The position numbers and the translations under genes were made by a program. Positions 16,166 to 25,008 of a stretch of 25,008 nucleotides of DNA are shown here, in pieces. Under the pieces are notes generated by a model, which saw nothing but the letters and a program-made list of their open reading frames with translations, ran no database searches and was not told the origin of the DNA. Origin of the DNA: Hyphomicrobium_A sp943371625. Lineage in GTDB: Bacteria; Pseudomonadota; Alphaproteobacteria; Rhizobiales; Hyphomicrobiaceae. The stretch is from contig CALRVN010000006.1 in the NCBI GenBank assembly GCA_943371625.1, positions 1-25,008 of the forward strand, given 5' to 3'. Each line of letters starts with the position of its first letter. Positions within the stretch are counted from its first letter, which is position 1.

Positions 16166-17116
16166 TCACGAAGAAGCGGAAGCTGCTGCGGCGGCCGATC
16201 CGAGTTCGACCAGCACGATCTCCGGAGGCACGCCAAGTCTTACCGGCGCTATGGCGCAGCCGAGGCCACCCGAGACGATCATATGTCGTGTCGGACTGGC
16301 GCGGAGGGCATCGGCTTCGACGACGTGGCCGTAGGCATATCGATTGCCGAACCGGGACGGCACTACCGGCGAATAGCCGAACAGGCGCACTTGGCCACCG
16401 TGAGTGTGCCCGCAAAGCGTGAGCGCTACGCGATCGGGGACGCGCGCAAAGATGTCCGGCTCGTGCGCCAGCAGAATTATCGGTGCGTCATCGGTTACTT
16501 TCGACAGAGTCCCTGCCAGGTCGTCGACGCCTCGCGACGACGATCGCCCCCACTGCCGTTGTGGGAGAAGCGCGAGTTGATCGCCGAGTCCCGCCAGCCA
16601 GAACGATCTGCCATTATGGTCGATCTTGACGACGTCGTTCTCGTAGACTGGGATACCGACCCGCTCGAGAGCCACTTGGCCAAATACCGGCCCTTTTCCT
16701 GCTTTTTGGGCGGCTCGGTCCTCCCACCAGTCGTGATTGCCGAGAATAGCGTGCACGCCAAGGGGCGCGCGCAGACCGGAGAGCGCGGTCGACCAGTCCT
16801 TGAAATGAACCCAACGGCTTATCCAGGGATGTCCCACACAATAGTCGCCTAGCATCACGACAATGTCCGCGCCGAGCGAATTCGTAACGTCGACGATGTG
16901 GTTGATCCGATCTACCGACATCCACGGCTCGCAGGCGTGAATGTCAGCGAGCGCCGCGATCTTGAGGTTCAGACCGTCCGGCCATCGGGGAAGTGACAAG
17001 GAATAGCGCTGCACGCGCTGACGCAGCGGTTCGATGCCGAATGCGTAGCCACCGAGCGAGAAGGACCCGAGCGCCGCGAGTCCGAGCGTCTGCAGAAATC
17101 TACGGCGAGTGAGCAT
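16166..17116 (-). CDS. Tat-exported metallophosphoesterase
   Basis: A 316-residue protein. The N-terminus MLTRRRFLQTLGLAALGSFS is a twin-arginine (TRRRFL) signal for folded export. The calcineurin-like phosphoesterase core follows with ALADIHA (D58, H60), MLGDY (D91), LGNHDWW (N127, H128) and GHTHGGQVRLFG. These are the five metal- and phosphate-binding motifs of two-metal phosphoesterases. YkuE/YaeI-type members act on lipid headgroups or nucleotides, but no substrate is indicated. It ends with an Ala/Ser-rich tail. Its length and motif order are complete. It lies alone on the minus strand, with TerB-like (+) convergent to it. Confidence 0.92.
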   Translation of the reverse strand: MLTRRRFLQTLGLAALGSFSLGGYAFGIEPLRQRVQRYSLSLPRWPDGLNLKIAALADIHACEPWMSVDRINHIVDVTNSLGADIVVMLGDYCVGHPWISRWVHFKDWSTALSGLRAPLGVHAILGNHDWWEDRAAQKAGKGPVFGQVALERVGIPVYENDVVKIDHNGRSFWLAGLGDQLALLPQRQWGRSSSRGVDDLAGTLSKVTDDAPIILLAHEPDIFARVPDRVALTLCGHTHGGQVRLFGYSPVVPSRFGNRYAYGHVVEADALRASPTRHMIVSGGLGCAIAPVRLGVPPEIVLVELGSAAAAASASS

Positions 17117-17237
17117 GGGAGGCTATTCTCCAGATTAGCCTCATATGCGTCGTCGATTGCGGCAAAATCATTCGCGGGCGCTGCCGCCCGGGCGGCGGTA
17201 TTGCGGGCGGCTGTCGGCTGAGGTTGTAAGGTCGCGG

Positions 17238-18635
17238 TCAGTGGCGCGACTTCGGCGCCGCCTTCTCGCCGGCGGGTTTGAGTGAGGCGAGGAGGCGGGC
17301 GTGATCGCGTTTGGTCTGATCGGCGTAGGCCATCGCGAAACTCGCCAGCGCCTCGTCCAACGCATCGCCATTGCCCATGTAGCCGGCGATCCTGGCGGGA
17401 TCACCCGAACGGGCGTGTGCGCGGGCAAGCGTGCGCCCACAGAGAACGGCATAAGCGCCTAGCGCGTCTGCTTCGATGATCTCGCCGATCGACCCGAGGC
17501 GCCGGTTCTTGAGCTGCCGGACGTAGAGGAAGCGCCCGGTCTTCGCATCGGCGGTCCACCCGAGGAAGATGTCGCTAGCCGCCTGCATCGTCCGCTGCCC
17601 CTCGACCACGCGCTCGCCCTGATGCGCGATAGGCTTGGCCGGCGGGCTGATGCGTTCGAGAACAGACTTCTGCGCTTCCTTAATCTGCAGGAACAGAGGC
17701 TCGTCGTCGGCGGTTGCAAAGAGCCCGATAGCGCAAAACGTTCCGACGCTACCGACACCCACCACCTTGAACGCGAGATCGCGGAGGGCGTAGCGATCGA
17801 TGAGGACGCGGCGCTCGGGCGGCAGCGTGGCGTGATAGGCGGCAAGCACCGAGCGCGCGCGGATCGTGTGCTGCGCGTCCGACGCGTCATCCAAATGATA
17901 GATCGTGGGCGGGCGGTCCTCGATGCGGAGGTTGCCGCCCTTGGCGGTGGCGAGATGGGGGAAGTTGTCGTCCGCCGCCCGATCGCGCCGGGCCTTCACC
18001 AGCGTGCCGAGTATCTTGTCGCGCAGCTTGGCATCGTCGATCAGCTTCACCTCGCGCTCCAGCTCCATGCGCGTGTGCCAGACCTGCAACGGCGGCAGCT
18101 TGGCGAGCTTGGCCATGAACTCGCGGTAGCCGCGGGCGGTCGTGCGGGCGAGGGCGCGCGCCTGCTTTGGGCTTGCCTCAGCGTTGAGTGCGGCGACGGC
18201 GACGCTTGCGACCAGCCGCTTCAAATCGACGGCGAAGTCGATGCCGGGCAGTGTCTCGTCGAAGTCGTTGATGTCGAAAAGGACCTGTTCTTCGGGCGTC
18301 TCGAAGGCGCCGAAGTTCATCACGTGGCAGTCGCCGCAGGCCTGCACGGGGATGCCGATGCGAGGCATGTGACTTAGATCCTGAGCCATGACGGCTGCCG
18401 CACCGCGCAGGAAAGCGAACGGCGACTCCGCCATGCGCTGGTAGCGGATCGGGAGCAGTTCGGGAATGCGGCTCGCGTCTGTCTCGGAAAGGATCGCGAC
18501 GGGGTCGCGCTTGTCGGTCGGCGTGAAGTCGGCGTGGCTCTCGCGCGAGACCTCAGAGCGGAGCTTCTTGCCGGCGGCGAAGCGCTCAGCGCGCGGCTGA
18601 CGAGCGGAGCCTTCGCCTTTTGCGTGATGAACCAT
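17238..18635 (-). CDS. DUF2252 protein
   Basis: A 465-residue soluble protein. DUF2252 is recognised by RYQRMAESPFAFLRGAA (65-80), QACGDCHVMNFGAFE (98-112) and LFDINDFDETLPG (119-131), then DLKRL. The pair GDCHxxNFG and DxNDFD resembles the catalytic and metal loops of aminoglycoside-phosphotransferase-like kinases (GDxHxxN, then DFD), so a kinase-like fold is plausible. No reaction is known to me. The start at 18635 is supported by AGGAG eight bases upstream. The frame is open to 18755, but that part is an unlikely coding extension. The C-terminus is Lys-rich. It follows, after a 271-base gap, a divergent small membrane-anchored gene. Confidence 0.88.
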   Translation of the reverse strand: MVHHAKGEGSARQPRAERFAAGKKLRSEVSRESHADFTPTDKRDPVAILSETDASRIPELLPIRYQRMAESPFAFLRGAAAVMAQDLSHMPRIGIPVQACGDCHVMNFGAFETPEEQVLFDINDFDETLPGIDFAVDLKRLVASVAVAALNAEASPKQARALARTTARGYREFMAKLAKLPPLQVWHTRMELEREVKLIDDAKLRDKILGTLVKARRDRAADDNFPHLATAKGGNLRIEDRPPTIYHLDDASDAQHTIRARSVLAAYHATLPPERRVLIDRYALRDLAFKVVGVGSVGTFCAIGLFATADDEPLFLQIKEAQKSVLERISPPAKPIAHQGERVVEGQRTMQAASDIFLGWTADAKTGRFLYVRQLKNRRLGSIGEIIEADALGAYAVLCGRTLARAHARSGDPARIAGYMGNGDALDEALASFAMAYADQTKRDHARLLASLKPAGEKAAPKSRH

Positions 18636-18906
18636 GTCGCGTGCTCCTGTGCTCGACCAGCTTTGCTGGGGTGCGGAGTGCGTGCCCGTGCGGCGGCGCT
18701 GTCTCAAGGATATCAGCGGCGCGTGCTTACCGGCCGGCTTCGATCGCTCATGCATTTAGCTGCTTCTGCGATCGAGCGCCTTACAAACGTTCCTGCTTGC
18801 GCGATCGGTAAGAACGGCAATGTGCGTGAGGGGTGTTCCCCGCGTAACCGCTGCCCTCCTCGGCACCTGCGATCATCGCGCCGCGTGAAACAAGGGGAGA
18901 CTTGTC

Positions 18907-19293
18907 ATGATGCGCTGGCTGAAGATGTTGCTGATCGCGGTGGTTGCCATCCCGGTCATCGGATTGGTTGTGGCAATTATCGGACTTGGAGTGGCGCGAC
19001 TGTCGCTGCCGGCGAGTGCCTGCACAGTCAGTGAGGCTTCGATCTCGACCCTGAATCTAGAAAAGATGACCGGGTCCGATGTCGCGGCGCGGCTGGGTTG
19101 CGACGGGATTCACAAGGTGGAGCTCGACAGCGAGGGCTTTCGCATCGAAACGGTCTCATGGCGCGGAGATGCGTGGCCATACTCGGTGTTTGAGGCGCAG
19201 CTGATCAACGGCGTGCTGCACGGGACAAAGACAGTCCGGCTCGACCTCAATGTCAATTTGCCGGGCGGACAGCGCGAAGCGTCCGCGAACTAA
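18907..19293 (+). CDS. Small membrane-anchored protein, unknown
   Basis: A 128-residue protein with one N-terminal membrane helix (about residues 6-30, MLLIAVVAIPVIGLVVAIIG), followed by a periplasmic part of about 95 residues. That part includes LEKMTGSDVAARLGCDG and a strand-rich end (FRIETVSWRGDAWPYSVFEA, LINGVLHGTKTVRLDLNVNL). Two Cys (ACTVS and LGCDG) could form a disulfide. No family was recognised. GGGGAG precedes the ATG by nine bases. It is divergent from DUF2252 and convergent with the toxin gene. Confidence 0.65.
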   Translation: MMRWLKMLLIAVVAIPVIGLVVAIIGLGVARLSLPASACTVSEASISTLNLEKMTGSDVAARLGCDGIHKVELDSEGFRIETVSWRGDAWPYSVFEAQLINGVLHGTKTVRLDLNVNLPGGQREASAN

Positions 19294-19344
19294 GGAATTT
19301 CGCGAGGGCGCCAGGAGCCTGTTTCCCGGGCGGCCGCTTGAACC

Positions 19345-19599
19345 TCAGCGGATCAGCCGGTCGTAGTCGTCGTGCGAGCCGATCCAGTACCACAGAAATC
19401 CGCCGTCGATCTCCAGAGCGAGCGCTCGGTGGCTACGGCCGACGCGAGCGGACCACCGGCGACCGATTTTCTTGAAGTGCAGCGATGGGTGAGACGGGTC
19501 TTGCTTGAGCAGGGCGAAGCTCTTGTCCGCCTGTCGGTGTACTTGGTCTGGCAGGGCGTCGTAGCACTTCCAGAAGTCGTCGGTGGCGACATGTCTCAT
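19345..19599 (-). CDS. RelE/ParE-type toxin
   Basis: An 84-residue basic protein starting MRHVATDDFWKCYDALPDQV. It has the RelE/ParE layout: two N-terminal helices (DDFWKCYDALPDQVHRQADKSFALLKQDP) followed by strands HPSLHFKKIGRRW, SARVGRSHRALALEI and FLWYWIGSHDDYDRLI. RelE members cut mRNA at the ribosome and ParE members inhibit gyrase; which applies here cannot be read off. The antitoxin gene lies 19 bases upstream on the same strand. The frame is open to 19671, but that overlaps the antitoxin, so ATG 19599 is used. No strong ribosome site is seen. Confidence 0.75.
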   Translation of the reverse strand: MRHVATDDFWKCYDALPDQVHRQADKSFALLKQDPSHPSLHFKKIGRRWSARVGRSHRALALEIDGGFLWYWIGSHDDYDRLIR

Positions 19600-19618
19600 G
19601 GGCAGTCGCCAGCGCGAT

Positions 19619-19819
19619 TCAGAGGTCTTTGGTGCGCCCGGCTTTGAGGTCTTCCAAGGCGCGAGCTTCAAGGGAGTCGAGCTTGCCGGCCTTGGCGTCG
19701 CGTTCGATCTTTTCGTCGAACAGGCGTTCTTCTAGGTCGTCCAGCCACGCGCGGAAACGCCTCAGCTCTTCAGGCGAGAGCTTCTCAACGGCTTGTTCGA
19801 TTTCTTCGAGCTTGGTCAT
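19619..19819 (-). CDS. Antitoxin of a RelE/ParE-type pair
   Basis: A 66-residue, mainly helical, highly charged protein: MTKLEEIEQAVEKLSPEELR, then FRAWLDDLEERLFDEKIERD, and LDSLEARALEDLKAGRTKDL. The C-terminal part is the kind of sequence that wraps a RelE-like toxin. The gene order antitoxin-then-toxin with close spacing fits a type II module. No clear DNA-binding fold is visible. The ATG (19819) is weakly supported; a TTG at 19828 is in frame. TTGACA lies directly upstream and could be part of the promoter. Confidence 0.7.
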   Translation of the reverse strand: MTKLEEIEQAVEKLSPEELRRFRAWLDDLEERLFDEKIERDAKAGKLDSLEARALEDLKAGRTKDL

Positions 19820-19864
19820 GGCTGTCAAAATAGCACGGGATAGATCGAGGCGCGAGACATCGGC

Positions 19865-23020
<3,156 letters not shown>

Positions 23021-23346
23021 GGCCCTGAATATGGCCCTCCGGGCGGCCGGTCTCAAGCCAGGGATTTGCAGCAGTGTGGATGGTTTCAGGTCCGAGAGAT
23101 CGAAAGCCGATCAGCCCCCGGCGATCAGCGTGCGCATGTCGGCCACGGTCCGTTCACTGAGCAACGAAGCGGAGGACAGCGTCGCGCGGGTTGCCGTTCG
23201 CTCCCGGCTGGCCGCGGCCGCTTGGCAACACTGCAGTGCGGAAAACTCCGTCCGCAGATGTTTCCCCTTTTTGTTGACGTGAACGCTCCACATTGTGCTC
23301 TCGATACTTTTTGCGTTCCCGATATTTGTGAAAGCGTTGAGGGCAA
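23021..23346. promoter_or_regulatory. Divergent intergenic region between uvrB and the TonB receptor gene
   Basis: This 326-base stretch should contain both promoters. TTTTGCGTTCCCG at 23309-23321 recurs exactly at 23350-23362, inside the first codons of the receptor gene. GAGGG (23339-23343) is the receptor's ribosome site. A minus-strand 60-codon frame (23111-23293) has no support as a gene. No classic Fur, Irr or SOS box was seen by eye. Confidence 0.45.
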
Positions 23347-25008
23347 ATGTTTTGCGTTCCCGGGTTTCGCCCGCATTTCGTTGCGGGCCTCGTATTCTGC
23401 ATGGCGACCCACGCCATCGCTCAGGATGTCACCCCCGATCAGCCGGTGCCACCGCCGCAGGCGGCGCCGCCCGCCGGCTCGACACAGCTACCACCTGTCG
23501 TCGTCACGACAGCACCGACAGCTGTGAAGAAAGCGAAGTCGAAGGGCGCGCCAAAATCGAAATCCGCGGCGCCCGTAGCGGCCGCCGCGCCGGCTTCTCC
23601 ACCGAGCCAACCGACGAACGGTGGGGCTAGCGGCGAAGAGACCGCGACCGGGCGCGTCGACGGATTTGTCGCCAAGCGCAGCGCTACAGCCACGAAAATG
23701 GACACGCCGCTTGTGGAGACGCCTCGCTCGGTCAGCGTCGTCACGGCCGACCAGATGGACAAGCAGAAGGCCAAGGACGTCGACGAGGCGCTGCTCTACA
23801 CGCCGGGCCTGTTCGCCAACTCGCGTGGCTTCGACCTAGGGTCCGATATCGTGGTGCGCGGGTTCGACAGCGGGCAGATATTCCGCGACGGCCTCAGCAT
23901 CCGGACCGGCACCTATGGTGGCATCGAACCCGACGCTTACGGGCTAGAACGTGTCGAAGTGCTGAAGGGACCGGCCTCGACTCTTTACGGCCAGAGTTCG
24001 CCGGGCGGCATCATAAATCTCGTGACCAAGCGACCAACGGATACCCCATTCGCGGAGATAGAGGCGCGCTACGGCAACTACGACTACAAGGGCGCGGCGT
24101 TTGATTTCGGCGGCCCGATCGCTCCGGGCGGCGCAGTTTCCTATCGGCTGACCGGTCTCGTGAAGGAGAACGAATCTCAGATCGATATGACCAACGGCGA
24201 GGATCGAATTTATCTGGCGCCGTCTTTGACCGTTCGGCCGAGCGCCAACACCACCATCACCTTCCTCAATAGCTACCAGCGCGACAACTCCATCCCGACG
24301 CCAAGCGTGCCAGCCTCCGGAACTATTTGGTCCAATCCCAACGGCCGCATCGGTACGAGCTTCCTCGAGAGCGAGCCCTATTTCGACCGATTCGAATGGT
24401 CGGGTTGGTCGACGGCTTATCTCGCTGAGCATCGCCTCGACGCGACTTGGACCCTGCGTCACAACCTTCGCTATGCCGAGTACGATGCGCATATCGACCA
24501 GCTCTACGGCTATGGCCTCGACGTCGACGAGCGCACCCTGATGCGGGGCATTTTCATCGTCGATGAGAAGGGCCGTGGCGTTGCCACCGATAGCAATGCC
24601 GAGGCGAAGTTCGAGACCGGTCCTGTGCGTCACACATTCCTGGCCGGCGTCGACTATCGCTGGAACACCTACGACACCAAATCATTCGACGATATCGCCC
24701 CGAACATCGATGCCTTCGCACCGGTATACGGAGCGCCCATCCCCGACAATCCTCTCCTCTACCGCGATGAAGGTCTGCGCGCCGACCAAATCGGTGTTTA
24801 CGTGCAGCATCAGATGAAGATCTACAATTCGCTGATGCTCAGCGTCGGCGCTCGGCACGACGGAGCCGAGAGCACGCTCGTCGACCGCCTCGGCGCTCCT
24901 ACGGCGTACCAGAAGGACAGCGACAACACCTACAACGCTGGTATCGTCTACCTGCTACCCGGAGGCATCGCGGCCTATGCGAGCTACTCGCAATCCTTCG
25001 AGCCCCAG
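23347..25008 (+). CDS. TonB-dependent siderophore receptor, 5' part
   Basis: The gene runs off the window; 554 codons are visible. An outer-membrane receptor that takes up ferric siderophores using TonB energy. The signal peptide (MFCVPGFRPHFVAGLVFCMA, cut after AIA near residue 25) is followed by a Pro/Ala/Lys-rich linker (about 26-100). The plug domain then shows ETPRSVSVVTADQM, VDEALLYTPGLF, DIVVRGFDSGQIFRDGLSIR, GLERVEVLKGPASTLYGQSS and PGGIINLVTKRP. Barrel strands begin with IEARYGNYDYKGAAFDF. These are the hallmarks of ferrichrome- and hydroxamate-type receptors. No short N-terminal signalling (FecA-like) domain was identified. The ATG 23347 is preceded by GAGGG; ATG 23401 would lose the signal peptide's hydrophobic core. 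Confidence 0.95.
   Translation, partial: MFCVPGFRPHFVAGLVFCMATHAIAQDVTPDQPVPPPQAAPPAGSTQLPPVVVTTAPTAVKKAKSKGAPKSKSAAPVAAAAPASPPSQPTNGGASGEETATGRVDGFVAKRSATATKMDTPLVETPRSVSVVTADQMDKQKAKDVDEALLYTPGLFANSRGFDLGSDIVVRGFDSGQIFRDGLSIRTGTYGGIEPDAYGLERVEVLKGPASTLYGQSSPGGIINLVTKRPTDTPFAEIEARYGNYDYKGAAFDFGGPIAPGGAVSYRLTGLVKENESQIDMTNGEDRIYLAPSLTVRPSANTTITFLNSYQRDNSIPTPSVPASGTIWSNPNGRIGTSFLESEPYFDRFEWSGWSTAYLAEHRLDATWTLRHNLRYAEYDAHIDQLYGYGLDVDERTLMRGIFIVDEKGRGVATDSNAEAKFETGPVRHTFLAGVDYRWNTYDTKSFDDIAPNIDAFAPVYGAPIPDNPLLYRDEGLRADQIGVYVQHQMKIYNSLMLSVGARHDGAESTLVDRLGAPTAYQKDSDNTYNAGIVYLLPGGIAAYASYSQSFEPQ

Noticed and set aside
23111..23293. A minus-strand 60-codon frame between uvrB and the receptor gene, considered as a HemP-like or leader peptide.
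   Set aside because: There is no ribosome site and no HemP signature, and the sequence is not recognisably coding.

Overview
The window is high-GC DNA (roughly 60-65 % G+C by eye) and looks like an alphaproteobacterial chromosome, most likely of the order Hyphomicrobiales (Rhizobiales). The main clues are a single-chain methylmalonyl-CoA mutase, a UvrB with long low-complexity N- and C-terminal extensions, a DUF502 membrane protein, a GlsB/YeaQ-type membrane protein, a secreted FKBP, and many small secreted proteins. I see no rRNA, tRNA, CRISPR array, insertion sequence or phage gene. The genus cannot be fixed from sequence reading alone.

Layout. At 1-2351: the 3' end of a chromate transporter meets a CorA-type cation transporter tail to tail, followed by an unknown membrane-anchored protein and a small unknown protein, all three on the minus strand. 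At 2563-5798: a secreted DUF3828-like protein, then a minus-strand block with methylmalonyl-CoA mutase upstream of a small membrane protein and an orphan HicB-like protein. The HicB-like gene ends in a near-copy of the mutase 3' end. At 5985-10103: mostly small proteins, namely an NTF2-like protein, a two-span membrane protein, a Tyr/Pro-rich secreted protein, a periplasmic FKBP with a shared terminator, a CxxC-pair protein, a DUF305 protein, a secreted protein with two cysteines, and GlsB. At 10132-13532: a zinc-ribbon metallopeptidase, a secreted protein with NlpC/P60-like spacing of Cys and His, and a membrane-anchored ClpP-like protease. At 13733-16061: a secreted Cys/His-rich peptide behind a promoter with two dyads, a short gene behind a perfect 14-bp palindrome, a DUF502 protein and a TerB-like membrane protein. 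At 16166-19819: a Tat-exported metallophosphoesterase, a DUF2252 protein, a small membrane-anchored protein and a RelE/ParE-type toxin-antitoxin pair. At 19865-25008: a 1051-residue UvrB, and divergently a TonB-dependent siderophore-type receptor that runs off the window.

How the genes fit together. There is no long operon. The region is a patchwork of single genes and pairs, many of them envelope proteins (membrane, periplasmic or secreted). Recognisable functions are ion transport (chromate, Mg2+/Co2+, iron-siderophore), propionyl-CoA/methylmalonyl-CoA metabolism, envelope protein folding and turnover, and nucleotide excision repair. The points most worth a second look are the duplicated mutase tail around the HicB-like cassette, a palindromic GC-rich element inside the uvrB reading frame together with an AT-hook-like tail, and the small metal-binding-like peptide with a dyad-rich promoter.
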